A DNA stretch of 64,000 nucleotides, taken from the NCBI RefSeq assembly GCF_032842945.2, contig NZ_CP146606.1, positions 186,001 through 250,000 on the forward strand. The letters run 5' to 3'. Below the pieces are notes generated by a model. It saw only the letters and a list, made by a program, of their open reading frames with translations. It searched no databases and was not told where the DNA came from. The position numbers and the translations under genes are program-made. This document shows, piece after piece, positions 9,403 to 18,095 of the stretch. The stretch is from Roseovarius sp. W115 (GTDB lineage: Bacteria > Pseudomonadota > Alphaproteobacteria > Rhodobacterales > Rhodobacteraceae). Position 1 is the first letter of the stretch. The number at the start of each line of letters is the position of its first letter.

Positions 9403-11697
9403 TCAGATTGGATCATCAATCCGTACCCGCATCAGGACCGTACCCATTACCGCCTTTTCCCATCGCAGGTTGATCTGATCGTTCCCGGCCCCTTGTGCCG
9501 TTTCGCAATAAGGCTGCCCGTAGTAGATCGCGTTCACCGTATCGCGCACCGCCCCTTCCGGGGTCACAGATTCGACCGTTTGCGCCCAGGCTTCAAAGGG
9601 CAGATTGGGATGTGGTTCTACCACCCAGGTGGCCTGCACGCTGGCCTCTGTGTGGCGCAGAACAAGCGGGTTTTCCACATGATTGTTCACATTGAAGAAG
9701 CCATTGTCTTCAAAATGAATATTGCGGAATTTGTCAAAGTTCAGTGGCGCGAAGCTTGTATCGACCCCCTCGAACCGATCAATCACACCGTCCACAAGCC
9801 GCACGGTGTTGCCCGTCACCGTAAGACCGTTGATGAAATGCCCCGGCCCGTAGGGTTTGACGATCAGAAAGTTGAACGATGGCGCGCTGCTTTGGCTCAA
9901 GAACACATTGCCGGTGATCGACAGGGCGCTGAAGGAAAACTCAGAGCTGAAATCTGGTGTGGCGTCATATTCGTTGCCCCATTCGATGGAACAGCTGTCG
10001 ATATAGTTGCCCGTGATCGAGCCGCGATTATTGGTGCGTGCAAGGACGATACCCGCGCTGCGTGGGCCGGGGTCGGCGCTGTCACCCTGGAAAATATGAT
10101 TGCCGATGATGATGCTCGATGAGCCTGCCAGAACTGCGAAATGCAGGAAATGCGACGCGCGGCAATGGCGGATTTTCACGTCATTGGCGTTGCAATTGAG
10201 CGCAATCGCCTGCCGCTCGGTGACAAGCTTTGAGCTTTCGTTGGTGGAGAAATTGCACCGATCAACCAATAGACCTTGATCGCCCTCCCCATGGCTGGTG
10301 ATGCCGCGATTGAGCGGGTTGGTGAAAAAGCAATCGCGGAAGTGGTTCGCCGTTCCGGCTGGCGGCAGAAGGATACCACTGCAATCGTCCCCGCACTGGA
10401 ATTCAATATTCGAGACAGACATCTTAGATATCTGATCAAAGCCGCTGAAATCCCACATGTATTTGAAGCGCCGGAAGGTGAATGTCTGTGTGCCTTCGGC
10501 ATCATAAAGCGGCTCGCTCAGTGTCAGTGTCTGCGCCCCGACATTCTTGTCACGGACATAAACCTCGCGTCCTACACCATTGCCTTCGACCAGGGATCCC
10601 ACGAGAATGTTGGCCACGTTCGCGACACCAGAGAGTGTCTTGGAATTCCCCGCCGAATACGTCGCCAGTGAGGTGACGACCTCCGTATCCCAATTGGCAC
10701 CAGGGAAGACAGAAAACTGACCATTCTTGATCACGTGGCGTGATGCGTAGAAGGTTTTGTTCGAGACCGCTGCCTGCATATCCACCGGCGCGCGTAGCGC
10801 CACCTTGCGCCCCTTGAGGTCAAGCTCAACATGGCCCGGATTGTTCAAAAGCGCTTGATAGGCTTTCTTGAACGCAAGCTCGGTGTCTCCGCCAAAGGCA
10901 TCCACGTAGCTTGGAAAATCGAAGTTCTTGGTCAGAGACAGGATTTTGTCATCTGCCATAGTGACCTGACCTTCAAAGCGCACAGGGCTTTGAAATGTGA
11001 CGCTGTCCCCCAACAGATATGTGCCTGACGGGATCAAAACCTCACGCCCTGCCGCCACCGCATCTGCCGCTTCAAACGCAGGTTGGTCATCGGTGCTGCC
11101 ATCCCCAACAGCGCCAAAATCGCGTACATCAACACGGGATTGAATATCGCGCAGGAAAACGTTGGAAATGTCCACGATTTCAATGTCATCAACGCGCACG
11201 ACACCACCATTGCCCCCGGTGAGATCCAACCCGAAATGGCCATAAAGCGGTTCAGTGCCCCAGGGCATGTCCACGCCACCCCGCGCACCGCTGCCGACAA
11301 TGGCTGAGAGCTCGACCACCTCACCATAGCTGGTCAGCGCGACGGAGGATCCGGTTTCGGTTAACCCGGCCACATGCGCGCCGCCCGGACCACCCGCCCA
11401 ACCGGCCACGCGGACATTTGGAAGATTGCCGGAGATCGCCTTGATCCTCACTTTGATCTGAAGATACACGCCAGGCAGCAAAGGCGTTTCTCCCATGTAA
11501 CGCAGTTTTTGCACTGCATCGGTTTTCTGAAGCTCCAGCGCCCCTGCAAAATCCTGATCTGCGGGAACAAAAGCCGCATTGGCCGCGTTGTCATATGTGG
11601 CCGAGCCAGGCGTGCCATCCTCGCTTGACCACATATCCAGCCCGTTCGCAAAGGCAGGCGGCTGAAAGACAATACCGTCAGTGATGGCTTTGTTCAT
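9403..11697 (-). CDS. Right-handed beta-helix protein (pectate lyase superfamily)
   Basis: The protein has 764 residues, starting at MNKAITDGIVFQPP with AAGGGGAA upstream. The N-terminal about 190 residues look like a carbohydrate-binding or jelly-roll module. Then VRDFGAVGDGSTDDQPAFEAA marks the start of a pectate_lyase_3/GH28-related beta-helix, with repeated short coils such as ITGNYIDSC, ITGNVFL and VTGNTVRL. There is no signal peptide. Such proteins act as phage-tailspike-like depolymerases, polysaccharide lyases or surface adhesins, and the catalytic residues and substrate are not identifiable. It stands alone, with no glycan cluster around it. Confidence 0.8.
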   Translation of the reverse strand: MNKAITDGIVFQPPAFANGLDMWSSEDGTPGSATYDNAANAAFVPADQDFAGALELQKTDAVQKLRYMGETPLLPGVYLQIKVRIKAISGNLPNVRVAGWAGGPGGAHVAGLTETGSSVALTSYGEVVELSAIVGSGARGGVDMPWGTEPLYGHFGLDLTGGNGGVVRVDDIEIVDISNVFLRDIQSRVDVRDFGAVGDGSTDDQPAFEAADAVAAGREVLIPSGTYLLGDSVTFQSPVRFEGQVTMADDKILSLTKNFDFPSYVDAFGGDTELAFKKAYQALLNNPGHVELDLKGRKVALRAPVDMQAAVSNKTFYASRHVIKNGQFSVFPGANWDTEVVTSLATYSAGNSKTLSGVANVANILVGSLVEGNGVGREVYVRDKNVGAQTLTLSEPLYDAEGTQTFTFRRFKYMWDFSGFDQISKMSVSNIEFQCGDDCSGILLPPAGTANHFRDCFFTNPLNRGITSHGEGDQGLLVDRCNFSTNESSKLVTERQAIALNCNANDVKIRHCRASHFLHFAVLAGSSSIIIGNHIFQGDSADPGPRSAGIVLARTNNRGSITGNYIDSCSIEWGNEYDATPDFSSEFSFSALSITGNVFLSQSSAPSFNFLIVKPYGPGHFINGLTVTGNTVRLVDGVIDRFEGVDTSFAPLNFDKFRNIHFEDNGFFNVNNHVENPLVLRHTEASVQATWVVEPHPNLPFEAWAQTVESVTPEGAVRDTVNAIYYGQPYCETAQGAGNDQINLRWEKAVMGTVLMRVRIDDPI

Positions 11698-11863
11698 GAG
11701 TTCCCCTTTCTGGACCCGAAGCACATGTGCCGACCGGGTGTCACAAGATTTACCAATCCTTGGCGCAGGGGTTTAGACCCGCGCCGTTCAGGCAAGAGGA
11801 AGTAGAAGCTTGGGATTAATGAGGTCTCACAGCACCGTCACGGTGCGGTGTCTTGTGCTCGCA

Positions 11864-12934
11864 CTATGCAACACCACCTTGGACAAGGCGATCAGCCAAC
11901 CGGGCATAGGCTTCAGCCACCGCCCCCTCGCCCAGAGCCACAGGCTGGCCCGCGTCGCCGCTCAACCGTGTCTCAAGATCGATCGGCAAAGCCGCGAGCA
12001 GCGGCACGCCAAGGCGTTCGGCTTCATCAGCAACACCGCCATGACCAAAGATTTCAGTTTCTTCGCCGCAATGAGGACAATGAAACAACGACATGTTTTC
12101 GATCAGCCCGAGGATTGGCGTCTTCAGCGTCTGGAACATATCTATGGCCTTGCGTGCGTCGAGTAAGGCCACGTCTTGCGGCGTAGACACCACAATCGCT
12201 CCGGTGGGTGCAGCACGTTGACATAAAGTGACCTGCACATCGCCGGTTCCAGGCGGCAAATCGACGATCAGAACATCCAAATCGCCCCAGTCCACCTGAC
12301 TCATCATCTGTTGCAAGGCCCCCATCAGCATCGGACCACGCCAAATCACCGCCTTGTCCGCCTCCATCATCGACCCGATGGACATCATTTTCACGCCATG
12401 CGCCTGCAACGGCGTGATCACCTTGCCATCAGGGCTGGCCGCGCGTGCATTCACTCCCATCATACGAGGCTGGCTTGGGCCATGGATGTCAGCGTCAAGC
12501 AGACCCACCTTTTGACCCGCCTTTGCCAGGGCCACAGCCAGGTTAGAGGACACGGTGGATTTGCCCACGCCGCCCTTCCCGCTTGCGATGGCGAGAATGG
12601 ACCGTACGCTCGCCGGGCGGATTGACCGATCTCCACCCTTGGGATGCCCGCCAATCTTGAGCTGCGGTGCCGGCGCTTCGGCGCCCCCTTCATGCGCCGT
12701 GAGCGCCACCGTTGCTGCGTCCACGCCATCCACGGCCAGCACCGCACGTTCCGCTGCGGCACGCAAAGGCTCCATATGCTGTGCGACCTGTGCCGATGGG
12801 GCCTCAATCACAAAACGCAAATGGCCTGCATCGATTCGCATTGCACGCACCATGTCACGGCTGATCAACGTGCCCCCATCGGGCAACTCCAACTGTTCCA
12901 GCTGGGCACGCACCTGTTTCAGCACATCTGACAT
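11864..12934 (-). CDS. apbC: Mrp/ApbC family Fe-S cluster carrier ATPase
   Basis: The protein has 356 residues. The N-terminal MIP18/DUF59-type domain (about 1-80) is followed by a P-loop ATPase with the deviant Walker A GKGGVGKSTVSSN, the switch LLDADIHGPSQPRMMG and VDLPPGTGDVQ. The CPHCG motif near residue 280 supplies the paired cysteines that bridge a [4Fe-4S] cluster in the dimer. It delivers Fe-S clusters to apoproteins in the cytoplasm. The start at MSDVLKQV (12934) is preferred to a frame extension 6 codons upstream. It is monocistronic. Confidence 0.95.
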   Translation of the reverse strand: MSDVLKQVRAQLEQLELPDGGTLISRDMVRAMRIDAGHLRFVIEAPSAQVAQHMEPLRAAAERAVLAVDGVDAATVALTAHEGGAEAPAPQLKIGGHPKGGDRSIRPASVRSILAIASGKGGVGKSTVSSNLAVALAKAGQKVGLLDADIHGPSQPRMMGVNARAASPDGKVITPLQAHGVKMMSIGSMMEADKAVIWRGPMLMGALQQMMSQVDWGDLDVLIVDLPPGTGDVQVTLCQRAAPTGAIVVSTPQDVALLDARKAIDMFQTLKTPILGLIENMSLFHCPHCGEETEIFGHGGVADEAERLGVPLLAALPIDLETRLSGDAGQPVALGEGAVAEAYARLADRLVQGGVA

Positions 12935-13159
12935 GTTCAAACTCCGCCTCATTTCTTGGCATATAGTGATAGTTTATTCTCACGCGGCAAGATTGGTTTC
13001 CTCAATGGCATCAATTTCACCACATTGCCTAAAATTAAATCATTGTTTTCATGCATTTTCTGCATAGCTGCATTGCAGCAAAAAACTATTGTGCAGTCGC
13101 AGCATTACACTATCTTGATAGTCAAGCGAGCAGTCAAACACAGGCTGCACTCTTGGGAA

Positions 13160-13224
13160 TTCGGGCGCCTACTCCTCCTCCCTGGCGTCTGGATTAACGT
13201 CACATCCTGGCTCAACAGGATGAC
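13160..13224 (+). ncRNA. Candidate CCUCCUCCC (cuckoo/CcsR-like) sRNA, first unit
   Basis: CCTCCTCCC at 13174-13182 sits in the loop of a short hairpin (arms 13165-13169 and 13184-13188). It is followed by a 7-bp hairpin at 13203-13222 (CATCCTG/CAGGATG). This matches the CcsR/cuckoo RNAs of Rhodobacteraceae, in which the anti-Shine-Dalgarno motif is displayed in loops. Ends are estimated. No DUF1127 gene, the usual upstream partner, is found here. Confidence 0.6.
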
Positions 13225-13254
13225 GTTTGAGACGAAACGGCCTTCGGGCCGGAA

Positions 13255-13343
13255 AAGACACAACGGCTCCTCTCCTCCTCCCTGGAGTCGGACGTGAAGA
13301 AACGGCGGCGTCGCTCCTCCTCCCAGACGCCGCCGTTTTTTAT
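13255..13343 (+). ncRNA. Candidate two-hairpin CCUCCUCCC (cuckoo/CcsR-like) sRNA
   Basis: Two loops each display CCTCCTCCC. One is at 13274-13282 in a 6-bp hairpin (13265-13289), and the other is at 13316-13324 in the loop of a perfect 13-bp stem (13300-13312 with 13326-13338) followed by a T run. The arrangement of two adjacent hairpins, both looping out the anti-SD motif and the second doubling as terminator, is the described cuckoo RNA architecture. In Rhodobacter sphaeroides such RNAs (CcsR1-4) are stress-induced and co-transcribed with a DUF1127 gene. Confidence 0.7.
13300..13341 (+). terminator. Rho-independent terminator of the CCUCCUCCC RNAs
   Basis: A perfect 13-bp GC-rich stem (AAACGGCGGCGTC arm) with a 13-nt loop is followed by TTTTTT. 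It is the strongest terminator in the window for the plus strand, although no protein gene precedes it on that strand within 3.9 kb. Confidence 0.85.
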
Positions 13344-13374
13344 TGAGATATCGAAAACTGTACCCTGCACAGGA

Positions 13375-13647
13375 TCAATGCAGGACGCGTGCCTGCCGAC
13401 CTCGTCGCACCATTGGAGCCATAGGCACGTCCCGCGCTTCACGCAGAACCTCAACAAAGGCACGTGCGGCCGCGCTTGTTGGGTTTTGCACAGATGGATC
13501 TCGCAAAGCAGCGCCGACAACTTTGGGCGTTACATCACCGGGATGCGCAAAAACCCATTCCAAAAATCCAAGGCGCGCCATAGCCGCGGCTTCTGAGCCT
13601 GTGGCGTCGCAGCGTTCTAACCCGTCTACAATCCGGTTCACTGTCAT
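13375..13647 (-). CDS. 90-residue protein of unknown function behind a B12 riboswitch
   Basis: It starts at ATG 13647 with GGAGGAG about 9 nt upstream. A longer frame reaching 13842 would run into the riboswitch and is rejected. The sequence (MTVNRIVDGLERCDATGSEA, LGFLEWVF, TSAAARAFVEVLREA) is mostly helical and has a basic Arg-rich C-terminus. There is no signal peptide or membrane span. I do not recognise a family. The cobalamin riboswitch 110 nt upstream on the same strand is the only clue and suggests repression by B12. The next plus-strand element downstream is the RNA terminator at 13300-13341. Confidence 0.7.
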   Translation of the reverse strand: MTVNRIVDGLERCDATGSEAAAMARLGFLEWVFAHPGDVTPKVVGAALRDPSVQNPTSAAARAFVEVLREARDVPMAPMVRRGRQARVLH

Positions 13648-13756
13648 ATTTGATACTCCTCCGGCCACACCCCGGGCCGAAATTGGGGCGGAGAATAGTG
13701 CACGCAGCGATATGAGCCCCTGTCTCATCCGCCCGCACCGCCCTCCGCGGTTTGAC

Positions 13757-13925
13757 GTTGAACAAGGCTGGTTTCCGGACTTGGCGGGTTGCGGATGCGA
13801 CGCCTTCCCGAGGTGGTCTTCCCCAGTGGCCTGATGCCTCATCCCCCATCCTTACCGTTGCGGGGGCAGTGCCGGATTTGCACCGGCTTCCCAATTCTCC
13901 ACGTAAAACGCGGCACCTTGAGACC
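13757..13925 (-). promoter_or_regulatory. Cobalamin riboswitch
   Basis: Read on the minus strand, it has the conserved core GGAAGCCGGTGCAAATCCGGC (13891-13871, split here as GGAAGCCGGTGC and AAATCCGGC), then ACTGCCCCCGCAACGGTAA. The B12 box GCCACTGGG lies at 13830-13822, and a 3' segment CAAGTCCGGAAACCAGCC follows. These are the signature segments of the AdoCbl riboswitch family in their proper order. It lies downstream of the yebC terminator and about 110 nt ahead of the 90-residue gene it presumably controls. Confidence 0.93.
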
Positions 13926-13999
13926 TCCAGTGTGTCGCCTGACCTTCAAGAGCACAAGCCCCGAAACCGCCTCGGCATGCGACAAAGACGACCCAAAGA

Positions 14000-14025
14000 A
14001 AAACGCCGGTTAAAAAAACCGGCGT
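14000..14025 (-). terminator. Rho-independent terminator of yebC
   Basis: On the minus strand, ACGCCGGTT and AACCGGCGT arms (9 bp) flank a T-rich loop, and the stem is followed by TTTTTCTTT. It separates yebC from the downstream riboswitch unit. Confidence 0.85.
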
Positions 14026-14050
14026 CCGTCTCAATTTATTGCAGCTTGGC

Positions 14051-14800
14051 TTATTCCGCCGCGAGTTGCGCCATCACCTCGTCCGAGGCCTCAAAATTGG
14101 TGGTGACGGTCTGCACATCATCATCATCTTCCAGCGCATCAATCAGCTTCATCAGCTTTTGCATGGCCTCCAGATCAAGCTCCGTCGTCGTCGTGGGTCG
14201 CCAGACCAGCTTGGTCTCCTCACTCTCTCCCAATTCCGCCTCCAAGGCGTTTGAGACATCATTCAAATCCGTGTCCGCGCACCAGATGATATGGCCATCC
14301 TCACCGCTTTCCACATCTTCTGCACCGGCTTCAATCGCGGCCATCATCACCGTATCGGCATCACCCGCCTCTGCCGGATAGCTCACTGCTCCCTTGCGCT
14401 CAAACATAAAGCCAACGGAGCCAGTTTCGCCGAGGTTTCCGCCATGCTTGGTAAAGGTCGACCGCACCGTGCTAGCGGTGCGATTGCGGTTGTCTGTCAT
14501 CGCCTCAACGATCACCGCAACACCATTGGGGCCATAGCCCTCGTAACGGATTTCTTCGTAATCCTCGCCCTCACCTGCAACAGATTTCTTGATCGCGCGA
14601 TCAATATTGTCATTGGGCATCGACTGGCTCTTGGCCTGCTTCACTGCAAGACGCAGACGCGGGTTCTTTTCCGGATCCGGATCACCCATCTTGGCCGCGA
14701 TGGTAATCTCTTTCGACAGCTTAGAGAAAAGCTTGGCGCGGATTTTGTCCTGACGCCCTTTGCGGTGTTGAATATTCGCCCATTTTGAATGGCCGGCCAT
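14051..14800 (-). CDS. yebC: YebC/PmpR-family protein
   Basis: The protein has 249 residues and begins with the family hallmark [18 protein letters not shown]. The three-domain YebC fold is indicated by [19 protein letters not shown] and [20 protein letters not shown]. The acidic C-terminal domain contains [16 protein letters not shown]. Family members were described as transcriptional regulators and more recently as factors that relieve ribosome stalling at proline-rich stretches. If so, the Glu-Pro run of FtsY in this genome would be a natural client. It has its own terminator downstream. Confidence 0.96.
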   Translation of the reverse strand: MAGHSKWANIQHRKGRQDKIRAKLFSKLSKEITIAAKMGDPDPEKNPRLRLAVKQAKSQSMPNDNIDRAIKKSVAGEGEDYEEIRYEGYGPNGVAVIVEAMTDNRNRTASTVRSTFTKHGGNLGETGSVGFMFERKGAVSYPAEAGDADTVMMAAIEAGAEDVESGEDGHIIWCADTDLNDVSNALEAELGESEETKLVWRPTTTTELDLEAMQKLMKLIDALEDDDDVQTVTTNFEASDEVMAQLAAE

Positions 14801-14853
14801 GGTGGACCTCCACTGATGTTCCTGCTTTGCGCTTTCTATAAGTCACTGACCGC

Positions 14854-15354
14854 TCAGCGGCAATGCTTGGCCACTTCGCGCTCTCGCAGGCCTGTTTCAA
14901 CCAAAAGACACCGATCCCGCGCCTCGTAATAATACCCGCGCGCATACCACTGCACGGCTGTCTGCTCACTCCCGTCCGAGACAAGCCACGCCCCTCGCAG
15001 ATATTTAACTGACCATTTCAGATTGGTCTCTGCATCCAACAGATCACTCGGCTCCCCCCGAAACCCCATACCACGCGCCGTCGCAGGCAGGATTTGCATC
15101 ATGCCCCAGTAGGGCCCATTGCGCGCTCTGGGGCGGTAGTCGCTCTCTCGCTGTACCACCCGGTGCACAAGCGACCGCGGCACTTCATAAAAATCAGCAT
15201 ACTCATTGATCAATGCCCGTATTTCAGGCGTCTCGTTTGGATAAAGCGGCGGCTCCGGTGGAGTTGCAGGTTCGCTTTCCCGCGCCCCACACGCCGCCAC
15301 GACCAGAACCATGCCGCACAAAGCCCAAGTCTTCACTGTTCCCAAAATACTCAT
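14854..15354 (-). CDS. Lytic transglycosylase lipoprotein (SLT domain)
   Basis: The protein has 166 residues. The N-terminal lipoprotein signal ends in VLVVAAC, so the protein is anchored to a membrane in the periplasm. The SLT domain begins with VPRSLVHRVVQRESDYRP, in which the Glu of RESDYRP is the catalytic residue. It continues with GMMQILPATARGMGF and ETNLKWSVKYLRG. It cleaves peptidoglycan glycan strands to anhydromuropeptides. It is short for the family, essentially a bare SLT domain. The SLC13 permease gene lies 15 bp upstream and is probably co-transcribed. Confidence 0.9.
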   Translation of the reverse strand: MSILGTVKTWALCGMVLVVAACGARESEPATPPEPPLYPNETPEIRALINEYADFYEVPRSLVHRVVQRESDYRPRARNGPYWGMMQILPATARGMGFRGEPSDLLDAETNLKWSVKYLRGAWLVSDGSEQTAVQWYARGYYYEARDRCLLVETGLREREVAKHCR

Positions 15355-15369
15355 CTCCCACAGCTCTCC

Positions 15370-17151
15370 TCAAAGCGGCCAGATAAACGGAATAAGCACG
15401 CTCGCCAACACTCCAATGCTCAGGTTAAGCGGAATACCGACCTTCATAAAGTCTGTGAACTTATACCCGCCGGGACCATAAACCAGCGTGTTGGTCTGAT
15501 AGCCGATGGGCGTGGCAAAACTGGCCGAGGCCGCGACCATAACCGCGATCACCAAAGGCCGCGCGTCCACACCAAGCGCTTCGGCCAGTCCGATGGCAAT
15601 GGGCGTAACCACAACAGCCACAGCGTTGTTGCTGATCAGTTCGGTCAACACCGAGGTGATCAGGTAAATCGCCCAGATCACCAAAAACGCAGGCAACATG
15701 GATAACACAGGCGCAATCGCCTCGACAATCAGCGCGACAGCACCTGACGCCTCCAGGGCTGCCCCCACCGCCAGCATGGAAAAGATCAGCGCCAGAAGAC
15801 GTCCATCAACAAAGGAAAACGCTTCATCTGCATCAATGCAACGCGCCAGCAGCACCACGGCCAAGGCTACAACTGTGAGGGCGAGAATGGGCGCAACCCC
15901 CAAAGCGGCGAGGATCACGATGCCCGCCAAGGCGGCCAGAGCGATTGGCGCATGGCCCCGTCTGTAGGCCCGCGCCGAGGGTTGGCTGACATCCACCAAA
16001 TCCATCTCGTTGGCCAATCGTTTGATATCCTCCGGCGCCCCTTCGAGCAAAAGCGTATCGCCCACACGCACGATCAACTCATCAAGCTGCATCCCGATGT
16101 TTTGGTTCCGCCGGTGCACAGCCAAGGGATAAACCCCAAACCGCCGCCGCAGACGCAAAGACCCAAGGCTGCGTCCAACCATCTTGCACCCGGGCGTGAT
16201 CAACACCTCAACCGTGCTCGTTTCCACCGCAGAAACCTGATCGACGCGCTTGAGTTCCTTGTTGCGTTGCAGGCTCAGAAGTTCGGTCATCTGCGTCCGC
16301 AGCACCACGCGGTCGCCCACCTGCAACTCAACGCCCTTCAAATTGCGCCGCAATGACAGGTCCCCCCGGATCACGTCAATCAGTCTCACACCATCGCGTT
16401 TGAAAAGTAGAACACCAGTCACTTCGCGGCCAATCAGGTTGCTCTCAGGCGGGATCACCGCCTCAGTGAAAAACTTCATCTTCGAGCGATCCGAGAGCAT
16501 ATCCGCCATGCTTTCCCGGTCAGGCAACAGCCGCGGTGCAATGAAATAAAGATACACCGCGCCCCAAGCGACCAGGCACACGGCCAGGGGCGTGACCTCA
16601 AAGATCGTGAAGGGTTCCATCCCCTGCGCGCGCGCCACGCCATCGACCAGCAGGTTGGTCGATGTCCCAATCAGCGTCAGGGTGCCCCCCAAAATGGCAG
16701 CATAACTCAACGGGATCAGCATCTTGGAGGCTGTGACACCGAGTGATCGCGCCAGCTGCACGAAAATCGGGATCATGACCACGACAACAGGGGTGTTGTT
16801 CATAAAGGCCGAGCCAAACACCACAAAGAGCATCAGCATTCCGATGGCCAGTTTCGGGTTCACTTTGGCCTGTTTGTCCGCGACAGAGGTGAACGCATCA
16901 AGCGCACCGGTACGTACCAAGGCGCCCATGATGATGAACATGCCCGCAATGGTCCATGGAGCCGGGTTAGCCAAAACGTTCAACGCGGCCTCATAAGGCA
17001 GTACACCCGTTGCCAGCAGTAAAGCCGCGCCTCCTAGAGCCACCACTTCAGTTGGGTAAACCTCTCGAATAAAAAGGAAAAACATCAAAGCCACAACGCT
17101 CAGCGCAATGATGGCCTGAGTGGTCTGGCTGAGATCAAGCGTTGCAATCAC
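15370..17151 (-). CDS. SLC13/DASS-type permease with RCK_C domains
   Basis: The protein has 593 residues from GTG 17151, with AAAGGAG upstream. A longer frame would overlap the neighbouring gene and is rejected. Two halves of an anion-transporter-like membrane domain are visible, with GSAFMNNTPVVVVMIPIF and LIGTSTNLLVDG in the first half and the matching TELISNNAVAVVVTPIAIGL and TPIGYQTNTLVYGPGGY in the second. Two TrkA-C (RCK_C) regulatory domains (about residues 210-400) lie between them. Such permeases are commonly annotated as sodium:sulfate/dicarboxylate symporters. The substrate cannot be read from sequence. Confidence 0.88.
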   Translation of the reverse strand: MIATLDLSQTTQAIIALSVVALMFFLFIREVYPTEVVALGGAALLLATGVLPYEAALNVLANPAPWTIAGMFIIMGALVRTGALDAFTSVADKQAKVNPKLAIGMLMLFVVFGSAFMNNTPVVVVMIPIFVQLARSLGVTASKMLIPLSYAAILGGTLTLIGTSTNLLVDGVARAQGMEPFTIFEVTPLAVCLVAWGAVYLYFIAPRLLPDRESMADMLSDRSKMKFFTEAVIPPESNLIGREVTGVLLFKRDGVRLIDVIRGDLSLRRNLKGVELQVGDRVVLRTQMTELLSLQRNKELKRVDQVSAVETSTVEVLITPGCKMVGRSLGSLRLRRRFGVYPLAVHRRNQNIGMQLDELIVRVGDTLLLEGAPEDIKRLANEMDLVDVSQPSARAYRRGHAPIALAALAGIVILAALGVAPILALTVVALAVVLLARCIDADEAFSFVDGRLLALIFSMLAVGAALEASGAVALIVEAIAPVLSMLPAFLVIWAIYLITSVLTELISNNAVAVVVTPIAIGLAEALGVDARPLVIAVMVAASASFATPIGYQTNTLVYGPGGYKFTDFMKVGIPLNLSIGVLASVLIPFIWPL

Positions 17152-17171
17152 GTGCGAACGGCTCCTTTGAA

Positions 17172-18095
17172 CTAGGTTTGATCTTCTTCGATCACACGGC
17201 CCGGCACAAGCACTCGAGCGGCACGTGGCTGGACCAGGAACATGCCCAGGAGCATGACGCCCAGCGCGAGCCAGACCCACACCGAATAGCTCTCGCTCAG
17301 GATGGCCATGGACCACAGAACGCCCATGGCCGTGACCACATAGCTGGTTTGCGCCGCAAAAACGGACCCCGCACGCCCGACCATCCAGACATAGCAGGCA
17401 TAGACAAGCGCGTGCAGCGCGGCTGCGGCGATGAGCGCGATCTCAGGTTTTCCAAACGTTATCAGCGGGTTGATCCATTGCCCCGACACCAAAGCCATGG
17501 GAAAGGTCAGCGCCATGCCGATAAGTGACGCCCCAAAGATGACCTGCATCGGGTCCAGCCCCTGCGTGCCCCATTTGGCCACCAGGTTGCCTTCGGTCGC
17601 ATAGAGCATTGGTGCGCATAGCGCCAAAAGCACAAACCCCGCACTTGCGCTGGCCGGAAGGCTGGCCTCCGGCCCGACCAATAGGATGATTCCAGCGAGG
17701 CCAAACCCCAATCCAAGCAATCGTTGTGGTTCAAACTTTTCGTTGCCCAGCGCGATTGCAATGGGTAGTGAAAACATGGCCACCGTTGCCGTGACAATCG
17801 ACATCACGCCCCCCGGAAGCTGTGCTGCGGCGAGGTAGAAGAAGATGTCTGGCAACACAGCTCCGCAAAGGGCGACCATGACGAAAAGACGAAGATATTG
17901 ACGCTTCATTTGCAGCTTGCGCCCCCGCACCAAAGTCACGCTGCCAAGCATCAGAACAACCACCACCAGCTGCCAGAAAATCAAACCAAAAGGTTGGTGC
18001 CCTGTGCTGACGGCAATCTTAGTGAGCGGAATGGTCAGCCCCCACCCCGCGCCCATGGCGAAGAGCACCGCATAGAGCCAGACGGTGTGTTTCAT
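17172..18095 (-). CDS. EamA/DMT-family transporter
   Basis: The protein has 307 residues with about ten hydrophobic spans in two EamA repeats (the second starts near FVLLALCAPMLYATEGNLVA). Members export or import small metabolites, including amino acids and nucleosides. The start codon overlaps the stop of the phosphoesterase gene (ATGA), so it is translationally coupled to it. The SLC13 permease follows 20 bp downstream. Confidence 0.87.
   Translation of the reverse strand: MKHTVWLYAVLFAMGAGWGLTIPLTKIAVSTGHQPFGLIFWQLVVVVLMLGSVTLVRGRKLQMKRQYLRLFVMVALCGAVLPDIFFYLAAAQLPGGVMSIVTATVAMFSLPIAIALGNEKFEPQRLLGLGFGLAGIILLVGPEASLPASASAGFVLLALCAPMLYATEGNLVAKWGTQGLDPMQVIFGASLIGMALTFPMALVSGQWINPLITFGKPEIALIAAAALHALVYACYVWMVGRAGSVFAAQTSYVVTAMGVLWSMAILSESYSVWVWLALGVMLLGMFLVQPRAARVLVPGRVIEEDQT

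Noticed and set aside
11832..11846. GCACCG-TCA-CGGTGC hairpin as the mrp terminator
   Set aside because: The stem is good, but no T run follows on the minus strand.
13535..13894. Minus-strand frames through the region before the 90-residue gene
   Set aside because: The region is the cobalamin riboswitch and its expression platform. The strong ribosome site is at 13647.
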